Below are positions 36,401 through 45,391 of a DNA stretch of 64,000 nt, piece after piece. The translations under genes and the position numbers were made by a program. Origin of the DNA: CAWEWH01 sp963812775 (GTDB lineage Bacteria > Pseudomonadota > Alphaproteobacteria > Rhizobiales > Beijerinckiaceae). Under the pieces are notes generated by a model. The model was not told where the DNA came from and made no database searches. It saw nothing but the letters and a program-made list of their open reading frames with translations. Every line of letters begins with the position of its first letter. Position 1 is the first letter of the stretch. The DNA lies in the NCBI GenBank assembly GCA_963812775.1, contig CAWEWH010000005.1, positions 930,001 through 994,000 of the forward strand. Direction: 5' to 3'.

Positions 36401-36621
36401 GGGTCTCCCCTACCAGTCGTCACGCTTTCTTTGGCGGCATCGGAGCGCCGCGTCCACGGCGGGCGCACAAGGCGGGCGTCATTTTCCAGCCGTGGCGGCC
36501 GCGACGGGCCTCGAAACGAGGGATTTTGCTCTCGCTCCCTGCCTTAAGGCTGCCAACATATGGGCGCTTGCCGATGACGCCGATAGCCCCCAAAAAGAGG
36601 GCGCGAGAGCTAAGGGACGCC

Positions 36622-37278
36622 ATGATGAGGATTTTGACAATCGCGGTTTTGGCCATCGTTGCACCGGCGCTGGCCGGCCCGGCGGCCGCGCAGGCCGTCA
36701 AGCAGGACCAGCCCGCCCGGCCCGCCGGCAAGCAGCCGCCGGCGCAACAGAAGGCGCCGGCGCAACAGCAGGCGCCGGCGCAACAGCAGGCGCCGGCGCA
36801 ACAACAGCCGGCCCAAAGTCCAAGTGGGGAATTTCCGCAGCTTCCCAAGCCTCTTGTCGATCGCGCGACAGGGACGTTCCTCGACGAGCACCCGATCTGC
36901 GTGGCCTATTTCACGATGGTGGCCTCGTGCTTGAAGGACTCGAACCCCGAGCAGGCCAAGATGCTGGAAATGGGTCGCATCATCATGACCCGAACGTTGG
37001 GCTTTGAGAAGGAGCAGAAGCTGCCGGCCGGCACGATGCAGCGCCGCGCCGATGACGCGCTCACTGTCATGCGGGGGAAGATTTGGGAATGCACGACGCT
37101 CAATCTCGTCCTTGGCGATCTCAGCATTCCCTGCCGCGTCCTGGCCGAGGATCCGGAAGCGCGGATGCGCGTGCACATGCTTGATGCCGCCGACAGGCTC
37201 GGCCGCGAGGGGCCGCCGCCCGGTGCGCAGCAGCCGGCCGCGCAGCAGCCAGCCCAACAGCCGGCCGCGAAGCAATGA
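36622..37278 (+). CDS. Secreted protein with glutamine/alanine/proline repeats
   Basis: The 218-aa protein has a signal peptide (ILTIAVLAIVAPALAGPAAA), then a low-complexity linker of PAQQQA-type repeats. A folded domain follows (residues about 75-190) with Cys pairs in HPICVAYFTMVASCLKDS and KIWECTTLNLVLGDLSIPC, then a second Q/A/P-rich tail. I do not recognise the domain. The start is ATG 36622, after AAGGGA. It is likely periplasmic or surface-exposed. Confidence 0.7.
   Translation: MMRILTIAVLAIVAPALAGPAAAQAVKQDQPARPAGKQPPAQQKAPAQQQAPAQQQAPAQQQPAQSPSGEFPQLPKPLVDRATGTFLDEHPICVAYFTMVASCLKDSNPEQAKMLEMGRIIMTRTLGFEKEQKLPAGTMQRRADDALTVMRGKIWECTTLNLVLGDLSIPCRVLAEDPEARMRVHMLDAADRLGREGPPPGAQQPAAQQPAQQPAAKQ
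36736..36810. repeat. 18-bp tandem repeats coding for PAQQQA
   Basis: About four copies of GCGCCGGCGCAACAGCAG lie in the linker of the secreted protein, in frame. Confidence 0.85.
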
Positions 37279-37393
37279 TGCGCTGAGGCCGGCGCTCACC
37301 GCGGCGACGGACACCAGGCGACGCACGACAGGGAGATTATCCGGCGTCCGTCTTCCGCCGCGCGTGTGCGATGGCTCCCAATCGCATCGCGCT

Positions 37394-38227
37394 CTAATGC
37401 GCCATGAACACCGGCAGCTCCGCCTTGGCCAGGATGTGGCTGGTGGCGCCGCCAAAGATCATCTGCCGCAGCCGGCTTTGTGTGTAGCCGCCCTTGATCA
37501 GGAGGTCGGCGCCGATCTGTTGCGCCTTGGCGAGGATCGCCTGGCCGGTGGTCAGTGAGGGATCGTCCATGGTCACCGCCTCCGCGTCGACGCCGCGCCG
37601 CTTGAGGTTGGCGGCCAAGAGTTCTCCCGGCGGGCCTCCGGCCACGACGCCGCCCGCCACCGTCAGCACCACGACGCGCGTGGCCAGCTTCAACAGCGGC
37701 GTCGCGAAGGCGACGGTGCGGGCCGTCTCGGAGCTCGCATTCCAGGCGACAAGGATCGTGGTGCCCATGGATTTGGGCGCCGTCGGCGGCGCGATGAGCA
37801 GCGGCCGGCCGCTTTCGAAAAGCGCGGCCTCGAGCGTTGCCTTGCGGGCCCGCTGTGCGCCCGCGCCGGGCCGGCCGACGACGACGAGATCGAACACCCG
37901 CCCATAGGCGCCGAGCCCCACATCGGTGACCTGCTCGCTCGACCAGCCGTAGCCGACGGCATCGGCCTTGGGATCGAAGCGCGGGATCTTCCTGCCGTCC
38001 ATGAAGCGCTCGAACTGGGCGCGGGATTCGTCGGCCATCTCGCGCCGCGTCTTTTCGTCGAAGATGGTGCCGCCGATCGGCACGTCGGCCACCACGATGT
38101 CGGAAATGTCCGGCCCCAGCGCGATGCCCTCGACATAGCTGTTGAAATGCGAGGCGTGCATCAGCGCCGTCTCCAGGATGGCGTCGGTGAAAGTGTGCTG
38201 TTCGACCGGAACCAGAATGCTGTACAT
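37394..38227 (-). CDS. Universal stress protein (UspA family)
   Basis: The 277-aa protein starts MYSILVPVEQHTFTDAILET. A second Usp unit is evident from TTILVAWNASSETARTVAFA and ends GGYTQSRLRQMIFGGATSHI, with the nucleotide-binding-type glycine pattern G-x2-S/G at LIKGGYTQSRLRQ, so it is probably a tandem Usp protein. The start is ATG 38227 (GAGGGG upstream) rather than GTG 38233. No operon partner. Confidence 0.85.
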   Translation of the reverse strand: MYSILVPVEQHTFTDAILETALMHASHFNSYVEGIALGPDISDIVVADVPIGGTIFDEKTRREMADESRAQFERFMDGRKIPRFDPKADAVGYGWSSEQVTDVGLGAYGRVFDLVVVGRPGAGAQRARKATLEAALFESGRPLLIAPPTAPKSMGTTILVAWNASSETARTVAFATPLLKLATRVVVLTVAGGVVAGGPPGELLAANLKRRGVDAEAVTMDDPSLTTGQAILAKAQQIGADLLIKGGYTQSRLRQMIFGGATSHILAKAELPVFMAH

Positions 38228-38423
38228 GGCCACGCTCCCCTCAAGCTTTGACCTGCCAGTTGCCCCTTGTGCACTGGCCGCATCACTGTAGGAGACTGTG
38301 GCCGATTTGGAAATTCGGCGCCGGACTTGTTCTCACCATCCGTGGTGCTTGGCGCCGGATGTCCGGCTTGCCGTTGCCGGTTGGCCGCATCCGCGGCCCG
38401 CGCGCCCGAGCGACCCCGTGTCG

Positions 38424-39500
38424 ATGGAGCCGCCATTGCCTGAGCCGTGGAACAAGTACGACCTCACGGCGGCCCGCCCGCACGGGCGGCCTGGCCGCGC
38501 CGCAAGGCCGCCATCGACGACCATCGACGCCCATTCTCATGTCGCGATTCCGGCCGCCGACGCCCTGGTGATGCGCCACGCGGGCGCGGCGGGGTCCAGC
38601 TTCGCGCGCTTTGCCACGCCTGAGAGCCGCGAGCTCGGCCAGCGGCAGACGCGCGAGCGCCTGCCCCGGATGGTCGAGCGCGATCTGCGCCTCGGCGACC
38701 TCGACGCCATGGGGGTCGACGTGCAGGTCATCATGCCGCCGCCCAATCCGGCCTACTACGCGGTGCCCGCAGAAGTGGCGGGCGACGCCTGCCGCCTCGC
38801 CAATGAGGGCATGCTGGCCTTTCGCGACAAGGCGGCGGACCGCTTCGTGGCGCTCGGCATCGTGCCGCTGCAGGACGGCGAAGCGGCGGCCGCCGAGCTC
38901 GAACGGGCCATGTCGCTCGGCCTCAAGGGCGTCGAGATCCTCACCAACGTCAACGGCAAGGAGCTGTCCGATGCCGCCTTGGCGCCCTTCTGGGCGGCGG
39001 CCGAGCGATTGGGCGCGCTCGTCGTCATCCACCCGGCAGGATTCACGCAGGCCGAGCGGCTGACGCGCTTCTACTTCAACAACCTCATCGGCAATCCCTT
39101 CGATACGACGCTGGCGCTGCACTATCTCATCTTCGACGGCGTGCTCGAGCGCCATCCCGGCCTGAACATCCTCGCCGTGCATGGCGGCGGCTTCGCAGCC
39201 GCCTATGCGGGACGCATGGACCACGGCTGGGGCGCCCGCTCGGACGCCCATGGCGACCTGCCGCATTCGCCCACCTCGTATCTGAGGCGCATCTATTTCG
39301 ACACCGTGGTGTTCACCACCCACCAGCTCGAAGCGCTCGTCGCGGCCTTCGGCACCGAGCGGATCATCATGGGCACCGACTATCCCTACGACATGGCCGA
39401 GTACGATCCGCTCGGCCATGTCATGGCCTGCGACGGGCTCGACGCCGCCCAGAAGGCGGCCATCGCCGGCGGCAACGCCAAGCGGCTGCTCGGCCTATGA
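38424..39500 (+). CDS. Amidohydrolase 2 family protein (ACMSD-like)
   Basis: The 358-aa TIM-barrel metal enzyme has its first metal ligands in TIDAHSHVAIP. His lies in LVVIHPAGF and AVHGGGFAAAY, and the catalytic Asp in IIMGTDYPYDMAEYDP. These place it with the decarboxylase and hydrolase members of the ACMSD/LigW group acting on aromatic acids. The start is uncertain: ATG 38424 or GTG 38298. It overlaps the UPF0314 gene by ATGA, so the two are translationally coupled. Confidence 0.83.
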   Translation: MEPPLPEPWNKYDLTAARPHGRPGRAARPPSTTIDAHSHVAIPAADALVMRHAGAAGSSFARFATPESRELGQRQTRERLPRMVERDLRLGDLDAMGVDVQVIMPPPNPAYYAVPAEVAGDACRLANEGMLAFRDKAADRFVALGIVPLQDGEAAAAELERAMSLGLKGVEILTNVNGKELSDAALAPFWAAAERLGALVVIHPAGFTQAERLTRFYFNNLIGNPFDTTLALHYLIFDGVLERHPGLNILAVHGGGFAAAYAGRMDHGWGARSDAHGDLPHSPTSYLRRIYFDTVVFTTHQLEALVAAFGTERIIMGTDYPYDMAEYDPLGHVMACDGLDAAQKAAIAGGNAKRLLGL

Positions 39501-40084
39501 GCGAAGCAACAAGGCGCCGCGCCGCCATGCCGGCCGCTTGGCCGCTGGCCGCCGTTGCGCTCGTTCTCGCGCTGCATGCGCTTGCGCTCCACGTCATGGG
39601 CCAGCCGCTCATCTGTGCCTGCGGCTTCGTCAAGCTGTGGGAAGGTGTCGTCCTCAGCCCCGGCAATTCGCAGCATCTCTTCGACTGGTACACGCCCTCG
39701 CACATTGTGCATGGTGTGATTTTCTACGCCGCCCTCACCCTGGCGGCGCCACGGCTATCGCTGCTCACCCGCTTCCTGCTGGCGCTCGGCATCGAGACCG
39801 GCTGGGAGCTGTTCGAGAACACCGACTTCATCATCGGCCGCTACCGCGAGCAGGCGCTGGCGCAGGGCTACACCGGCGACAGCATCATCAACTCGCTGAT
39901 GGATGTGCTCGCCATGATGGCCGGCTTCGCGCTCGCCTGGCGCCTGCCCGTCGCGGCGACGCTCGCCATCGTCGTCGCCCTCGAGCTGTTCGTGGCCTAT
40001 GCGATCCGGGACAATCTCACCCTGAACATCCTCAATTTCATCTATCCCTTGGACGCCGTGCGGGCTTGGCAAGCCGGCGCATGA
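39497..40084 (+). CDS. UPF0314 (DUF2585) membrane protein
   Basis: The 195-aa protein with four or five helices contains HLFDWYTPSHIVHGVIFY, GIETGWELFENTDFIIGRYR and SIINSLMDVLAMMAGF, the family's conserved blocks, which are rich in His, Glu and Asp at membrane borders. Function unknown; restricted, as far as I know, mainly to alphaproteobacteria. Its last codons and stop (GGC GCA TGA) lie within a REP-like repeat that begins at 40077. Confidence 0.85.
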   Translation: MSEATRRRAAMPAAWPLAAVALVLALHALALHVMGQPLICACGFVKLWEGVVLSPGNSQHLFDWYTPSHIVHGVIFYAALTLAAPRLSLLTRFLLALGIETGWELFENTDFIIGRYREQALAQGYTGDSIINSLMDVLAMMAGFALAWRLPVAATLAIVVALELFVAYAIRDNLTLNILNFIYPLDAVRAWQAGA

Positions 40085-40180
40085 TCCCGAAAAGTGTGCG
40101 CGGTTTTCGGATAAGATCATGCGCGGATCATGATGCATGATCCCGAAAAGTGTGCGCGGTTTTCGGATAAGATCATGCGC
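40077..40180. repeat. Two REP-like palindromic elements
   Basis: Copies at 40077-40124 and 40135-40180, both with GCATGATC/GATCATGC arms and CCGAAAA/TTTTCGG inner arms. The first copy supplies the stop codon of the UPF0314 gene. Confidence 0.9.
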
Positions 40181-40213
40181 TAGATGATGAGATTGGATCG
40201 GATCGTGAGCAGC

Positions 40214-40404
40214 TTGATCCCTCCCCTCAGGGGAGGGTGGCGCGCCGCACCCGATGTCGGGCCTGCCCGACATCGGCATCATAATGCGCAAGTCGGGTAG
40301 ACCCGACTTGCGACGGCGCGCCGGGTGGGGTCGCGAGCGTTGGGGCAATGCGACCCCTCCGGCCGGACTTCGTCCGGCCACCTCCCCCTGAGGGGGAGGA
40401 TCAA
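40214..40404. repeat. Large palindromic intergenic element
   Basis: A 191-bp element bounded by TTGATCC-CTCCCC and GGGGAGGATCAA. It holds nested inverted repeats (CCCTCCCCTCAGGGGAGGG, CGATGTCGGGC/GCCCGACATCG, AAGTCGGGT/ACCCGACTT, GGCCGGACTTCGTCCGGCC). It resembles 45236-45391. The region to 40527 contains no gene. Confidence 0.8.
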
Positions 40405-40527
40405 AGCGCCCAGCGACTCGACCTAAACTCATCACGCGCCGGACAAGGAACCCCGAGCGTCGATGCGATTGCTCCCAATCGCATCGGGCTCTAATCGTAT
40501 GACGACGGCTCCAATCTGGGGGACGCG

Positions 40528-40995
40528 TTGAGTTTCGTGCAATTCAACATCAACGGCGCATCGGCCGCCGCCGATATCGAGGCCGATGCCTCGCTGCTGA
40601 CGGTGCTGCGCAACGTGCTCGGCCTCAAGGGCGCGCGCTTCGGCTGCGCCGAGGAGCAGTGCGGCGCCTGCATGGTGCTGCTCGACGGCGCGCCGGCCTA
40701 TTCGTGCACGCTCCCGGCGGCGGCTGCCGCCGGCAAGTCCATCGTCACCCTCGAGGGTCTCGGCACGCCCGACAATCCGCATCCGCTGCAGTCGGCCTTC
40801 ATCGACGAGCAGGCGGGGCAGTGCGGCTATTGCCTCGCCGGCATTGTCATCTCGGCCAAAGCGCTGCTTGACCGCAATCCGGCGCCGACGCGCGCCGACA
40901 TCGCGGCCGCCCTCGACAAGCATCTCTGCCGTTGCGGCGCCCACAACCGCATCGTGCGCGCCGTCGAGCGCGCCGCCGCCGCGCTGCGGCCATGA
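40528..40995 (+). CDS. Molybdenum hydroxylase small subunit, 2x[2Fe-2S]
   Basis: The 155-aa iron-sulfur subunit of the xanthine-oxidase family. The plant-type cluster motif is GCAEEQCGACMVLLDGA, with Cys in AYSCTLP, and the second cluster has GQCGYCLAGIV and HLCRCGAHNRIVRA. It passes electrons from the Mo cofactor. The start is TTG 40528, after GGGGGA. It is followed closely by the large subunit; no FAD or cytochrome subunit is adjacent. Confidence 0.9.
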   Translation: MSFVQFNINGASAAADIEADASLLTVLRNVLGLKGARFGCAEEQCGACMVLLDGAPAYSCTLPAAAAAGKSIVTLEGLGTPDNPHPLQSAFIDEQAGQCGYCLAGIVISAKALLDRNPAPTRADIAAALDKHLCRCGAHNRIVRAVERAAAALRP

Positions 40996-41005
40996 GGTGG
41001 CGTCG

Positions 41006-43126
41006 ATGAGCACTCTGCCGCAAGGTCTCGTCGACAATCCGCGCCTTAGCGGCTGGATCGGCTTCGAGCCGGGCGGCCAAGGCGGCGGACAAGTGCGTCT
41101 TTCCACCGGCAAGGTCGAGCTGGGCCAGGGCATTCTCACGGCGCTGGCGCAGATCGCCGCCGAGGAGCTCGACGTGGCCTTTGCGCGCATGCGCGTCGTC
41201 TCGGGCGACACGGACGCGACGCCCGCCGAAGGCGCCACGGTGGGCAGTCTGTCCATCGAGATGTCCGGCAGCGCCATCCGCCTCGCGACGGCGGAGATCC
41301 GCGCCCTCTTCCTCGCGCACGTGGCGCGCCGGCTCAACTGCGCGCCCGACGATCTCACCGTCGAGGACGGCCGCTTTGTCGCCGCCGGCGAGCCGACTGC
41401 CTTCGACTACTGGACGGTCGCGGCCGAGGTGGACCTCGATCGCGACGCCACCGGCGCGGCCCCGCCCAAGCGGCCGCAGGATTACCGGCTTGTCGGCACG
41501 AGCGCGCCGCGCCTCGATCTGCCGGCCAAGCTCTACGGCGCAGCCTTCGTGCACGACGAGCTTCCCGCCGGCGTGCTGCATGCCCGCGTCGTGCGCCAGC
41601 CATGGCGCGACGCCTCGCTGCAATCCTTCGATGCCGACGCGGTGAAGCGGGCGGCGGGCGGGGATATCGATGTCGTCCGCTCGGGCAGCTTCTGCGCCGT
41701 GCTGTCGGCATCCGAGACGATGGTCGACCGGGCGCTCGCGGCGGCGCAGCGCGCCGCCCAATGGGCGGGCGGCGCCAAGCCCGGCGCGGCGCAAGACGAA
41801 GCGCGTTGGCTCCTCGCTCTGCCGGCCGAGGACAATGTCATCGCCGAGGCCGCGCCGCGCGGCGAGGCCGCGAGCCGCTTCGAGGCGACCTACACCAAGC
41901 CCTATATCGCGCACGCCTCGCTGGCGCCGTCCTGCGCTCTGGCGCGCTTTGAGGGTGGCCGTCTCGACGTGTGGGCGCACGTGCAGGGCACGCATCCGTT
42001 GCGTCTCGTCATGGCGCGGGCGCTCAATGTCGATGCCGAGCGCGTCACCCTGCATCACCGCCAGGGCGCGGGTTGCTACGGCCACAACGGCGCCGACGAT
42101 GCCGCCCTCGACGCCGCCGTCATCGCCCTCAACCGGCCGGGGCGCACCATCCGCGTGCAATGGACGCGCGAGGACGAGCTTGCGGCGGCGCCGTTCGGCA
42201 CCGCCATGGTGGTGAAGATCAGCGCCGATCTCGACGCGGCGGGCCGGCCTGTCCTGTGGACGACCGACATCTGGAGCCCGCCCCACAGCGCCCGGCCAGG
42301 CTCCAATGGCGGCGTCAATCTGCTGGCGGCGGACGCGCTGCCGAACCCGCCGCAGCGCCCGGCACCGCGCGACGTGCCGATGGCCAATGGCGGCGGGGCG
42401 GCCCGCAGCGCGCCGCTCAACTACGACATTCCCCAGCGCATCGTGCATCACCTCGTGGCGCCCGCCTCGGTGCGCAACTCGTCCATGCGCGGCCTCGGCG
42501 CCTTCGCCAACGTGTATGCCACCGAGTCGGCCATGGACGAGCTCGCCGAGCGCGCCGGCCAGGACCCGGTGGCCTACCGTCTGGCGGTGACGCGCGACCC
42601 GCGCATGCGCGCCGTCATCGAGACGGCCGCCGCCATGGCGGGCTGGCCCGGCAAGGCAGCGCCGGGCTCGGGCCGCGCCCAGGGCTTTGCCTTTGCGCGC
42701 TACAAGAGCCGCGGCGGCTATTGCGCCATCGTGGTGGCTGTGAGCGTGGATGAGACGGTGACGCTCGACCGCGTCTGGTGCGCCGTCGACGGCGGCCTCG
42801 TCATCAATCCGGACGGGGCCAAGAACCAGATCGAGGGCGGCATCGTTCAGGCGGCGAGCTGGGCGCTCAAGGAGCAGGTGCGGTTTGCCGATGGCCGCGT
42901 CGCCACGCGCTCGTGGGCCGACTACCCGATCTTGCGCTTCTCGGAGGTGCCGCAAATCGACATCCGGCTGGTCGGCTCCCCCGATGACCCGGCCTTCGGC
43001 CTCGGTGAGGTGTCGCAGGGGCCGACCGGGGCCGCCATCGGCAACGCCGTGGCCAGGGCGCTCGGAACGCGCATCCGGGACCTGCCCCTGACCCGTGAGC
43101 GGATCGCCGCCGCACTCCAGGCGTGA
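41006..43126 (+). CDS. Molybdenum hydroxylase large subunit (nicotinate dehydrogenase/IorB-like)
   Basis: The 706-aa Mo-binding subunit has cofactor-binding segments VRLSTGKVELGQGILTALAQ, RQGAGCYGHNGADDAALDAA, SMRGLGAFANVYATESAMDE and the C-terminal GLGEVSQGPTGAAIGNAV, in which Glu is the catalytic base. The two-subunit layout (small iron-sulfur plus one large) resembles isoquinoline oxidoreductase or bacterial nicotinate dehydrogenase. The substrate is an N-heterocycle or aldehyde by family only. The start is ATG 41006; GTG 40998 is possible. Confidence 0.88.
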   Translation: MSTLPQGLVDNPRLSGWIGFEPGGQGGGQVRLSTGKVELGQGILTALAQIAAEELDVAFARMRVVSGDTDATPAEGATVGSLSIEMSGSAIRLATAEIRALFLAHVARRLNCAPDDLTVEDGRFVAAGEPTAFDYWTVAAEVDLDRDATGAAPPKRPQDYRLVGTSAPRLDLPAKLYGAAFVHDELPAGVLHARVVRQPWRDASLQSFDADAVKRAAGGDIDVVRSGSFCAVLSASETMVDRALAAAQRAAQWAGGAKPGAAQDEARWLLALPAEDNVIAEAAPRGEAASRFEATYTKPYIAHASLAPSCALARFEGGRLDVWAHVQGTHPLRLVMARALNVDAERVTLHHRQGAGCYGHNGADDAALDAAVIALNRPGRTIRVQWTREDELAAAPFGTAMVVKISADLDAAGRPVLWTTDIWSPPHSARPGSNGGVNLLAADALPNPPQRPAPRDVPMANGGGAARSAPLNYDIPQRIVHHLVAPASVRNSSMRGLGAFANVYATESAMDELAERAGQDPVAYRLAVTRDPRMRAVIETAAAMAGWPGKAAPGSGRAQGFAFARYKSRGGYCAIVVAVSVDETVTLDRVWCAVDGGLVINPDGAKNQIEGGIVQAASWALKEQVRFADGRVATRSWADYPILRFSEVPQIDIRLVGSPDDPAFGLGEVSQGPTGAAIGNAVARALGTRIRDLPLTRERIAAALQA

Positions 43127-43377
43127 GGGCCTCCCGGGTGCTCCCAGGAATTGCAAAAAAGTCACACATAACAAAGGTTTGCGGCCGCCGGCTTCGTGCC
43201 GGGGCGGGCCCGTGATATAAGGGGCGGCGGGGGTTTTCCGGCTTCGCGTGATCCGAAGGTGTGGCAGCTTTCGGATGGCCTCCACGCAGGCAGCGAGCCG
43301 GGAGCTTTGCGGGAGGTAAGGCCACCGGGCGGGCGCAAGGCTCGAAACCCGGGGTGACGCGAAGCGGTTGGAGAGAC

Positions 43378-44436
43378 ATGAAGCGTGCTTGCAAATTCGC
43401 CGGCGGCCTGGTCCTAGCGGTCGTTGTCGGATTGGGGTTCGGTGGCCGCGCTGTGGCCGCTGACGGCACGGCTTTGTCGCATCCGGCCTTTTCGCCGGAC
43501 CTCCTCTATCCCAATCAGGCTCCCGCGGCCTCCAATGCCGGAAAATCCTTCCTCGGCTCATCGCCGTGGCTGCCGGCCTGGATGGCGGCGCGCCAGCCGG
43601 ACACCTCGGTTACCTCGACGCTGCTGAGCCTCAACCCCGGCAAGGCGGTCGATTCGGCTGCCACCTTCCGGTTCGACCTCGGCTGGGGCACGGCCCACCT
43701 GTCGGGGATCATGCGGGAAGGCGCCGGCGTCGCCCAGCCGCAAGCGGACGCGAAGTTCAGCAGTCCCGGCGGCTTTTCGGCTGTGCCTGGCCTCGGCTTC
43801 GGAATGGCCCCGGCAGGCCTTGGCAATTCCCGCATGTTCCAGCCGAACGGCGTCGCCGGCCGGCCCTCCGAGCAGGCATTCGGCATCCAGGGCGGCCTTG
43901 CCGTGAACTTGCCGCAGATCGCACCGGGTGACGCGCTGTGGCTGCAGGCGGCCTTTGGGCATGGCGCCTCGAGCCTGAGCGGTCCCAACAGCAGCCCGGG
44001 CAGCGTCATCCAATCGGGTGTCGTCACCACGCGCCTGTCGAGCCAGAAGACCGACGGCGCCCTCGACGCCTCTGGCAACTACAAGCTCACCAACTCTTAT
44101 TCGGCCACCGCCGCCTTCATGCATCAATGGGCGCCGCAATGGCGTTCGAGCTTCATCGCCTCGTATACGCGTTTCGAGGGCGGGCCTCGCAGCCTGCCGG
44201 GCGCCGGCTCGTTGCCGTCCTTCACCAACGTCGTCGTCAAGGACGCCAACCAGTTTTCCGGCTCGGCGAGCCTGATCTACTCGCCCGTCAAGGATCTCGA
44301 TCTCGGGCTTGAGGTCTATTACTCGCGCTTCGATCCCTCGGGCCGCGTGCTCGATCCGGCCAAGCCCGGCACCGGCAAGACCATCGGCTTTGACGACGAG
44401 CTGTTCACGCGCCTGCGCGTCGAGCGCTCGTTCTAG
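43378..44436 (+). CDS. Predicted outer-membrane beta-barrel protein
   Basis: The 352-aa protein has a signal peptide (FAGGLVLAVVVGLGFGGRAVA). The mature part is rich in Gly, Ser and alternating hydrophobics, and its C-terminal half resembles the last strands of rhizobial porins: YSATAAFMHQWAPQWRSSF, LIYSPVKDLDLGLEVYYSRF and the terminal RLRVERSF. It lacks the N-terminal constriction motif of the porin at 31 kb. The start is ATG 43378. Role (pore or structural) unknown. Confidence 0.75.
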   Translation: MKRACKFAGGLVLAVVVGLGFGGRAVAADGTALSHPAFSPDLLYPNQAPAASNAGKSFLGSSPWLPAWMAARQPDTSVTSTLLSLNPGKAVDSAATFRFDLGWGTAHLSGIMREGAGVAQPQADAKFSSPGGFSAVPGLGFGMAPAGLGNSRMFQPNGVAGRPSEQAFGIQGGLAVNLPQIAPGDALWLQAAFGHGASSLSGPNSSPGSVIQSGVVTTRLSSQKTDGALDASGNYKLTNSYSATAAFMHQWAPQWRSSFIASYTRFEGGPRSLPGAGSLPSFTNVVVKDANQFSGSASLIYSPVKDLDLGLEVYYSRFDPSGRVLDPAKPGTGKTIGFDDELFTRLRVERSF

Positions 44437-44604
44437 CCGGCGACTCAGCGCTCAGACGGCGCCAGGCGGATCGGCTTCGTTCCGGAGTGCGTCGCGCGTG
44501 TCCGAGGCGGGAAGGAAACGCAGCCCCCGACTTCGGCACAAAGCCCAGCCAGTCTGCCGTCTCGCCTAGCAAGAGGAACAAAGTCTCTAATGCGGAAATA
44601 ATGC

Positions 44605-44644
44605 TTGACATAGGTTGCCGTATTGGCGTATGGTCAGACCATAC
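44605..44644 (+). promoter_or_regulatory. Consensus-like promoter with a perfect operator-like palindrome
   Basis: TTGACA at 44605-44610, an 18-bp spacer, and TATGGT at 44629-44634. The -10 box overlaps GTATGGTC-A-GACCATAC (44628-44644), a perfect 8-bp inverted repeat whose core TGGTCAGACCA looks like FadR-subfamily GntR operators. No open frame of normal size starts downstream within 900 bp. Confidence 0.55.
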
Positions 44645-45235
44645 CGTCCCCAGAAGGGCGCGCTCATGAGGCGTCATGGCGGGGCGACGGCAGGAAGGCA
44701 GCCCACGTGACACGTGGGACGCTGACCTGGGCGTTGCGCCATGCGGCCGGCAACGGACACATGACGCGAGGCTAGGCGATGGCCTTGTGAAGGTTTCGCA
44801 CACTGGAGCAAGGCGGCGAAGCTTGAAGCATCATCCGGCATAGCGGCCGGACAGGCGGTCTCGTCAGCCGCCTGCGGGGGACGCACCTGCCGGGATTGTG
44901 AGAGCCATACGGCCGTAACCCATCGCGTGCGGGAGGTCCGGGCTTCAAGCTCGGACGGCTCCTTGAACACACATTTTTTGAGCGCTCGCGCTGTCCGGCG
45001 CGGCGGCTCGGACCTCCCGCACGCCCTTCCCTTATCCTCTAGGGATTCTTGGGCGGCACCGGCTCCCAGGCTTCGGGTTCTCAGGGACCGCGAAAACGGG
45101 AAGGTGTGGCTCAACGGTGGTCATCCCGTGCGCGCCGCAACGCACCCCCGACGGCTCAGGACGGACGGGTTGCCAGGCTGCGGTGCGGCGCAGACACGGG
45201 ACGCGAGACGTGCGCGCGGGACGACGCGCCCCCTT
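44645..45235. other. Gene-free structured region
   Basis: No supportable gene on either strand between the barrel protein and the acyl-CoA dehydrogenase (45647). It contains CCCACGTG-A-CACGTGGG at 44702-44718. A perfect 15-bp inverted repeat joins 44926-44940 and 45009-45023 around a 68-nt loop that can itself fold (CGGAC 44952-44956 with GTCCG 44993-44997; AGCG/CGCT at 44981-44992). It could encode a structured RNA or be a mobile-element remnant. Confidence 0.45.
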
Positions 45236-45391
45236 CACCCTCCCCTTGAGGGGGAGGGTCCATGATCCTGAGCGAAGCGAAGGAGCATCAGGGTGGGGTG
45301 AGAAACACGATCATGGAGATGAAATCACCCCACCCCGATTGTTCGTCGCTGACGCTCCGAACAATCGACCCTCCCCCTCAAGGGGAGGGTG
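45236..45391. repeat. Large palindromic intergenic element
   Basis: Perfect 25-bp terminal inverted repeats at 45236-45260 and 45367-45391 (CACCCTCCCCTTGAGGGG type), with an inner GGGTGGGGTGA/TCACCCCACCCC pair. Same class as 40214-40404. It lies upstream of the acyl-CoA dehydrogenase gene. Confidence 0.85.

Noticed and set aside
40847..43561. A 904-codon minus-strand open frame
   Set aside because: Antisense of the molybdenum hydroxylase large subunit, which has complete cofactor motifs on the plus strand.
44645..45235. Known RNA genes (tmRNA, RNase P RNA, SRP RNA, 6S RNA) or a group II intron
   Set aside because: I looked for their hallmark sequences and did not find them; the region stays unassigned.
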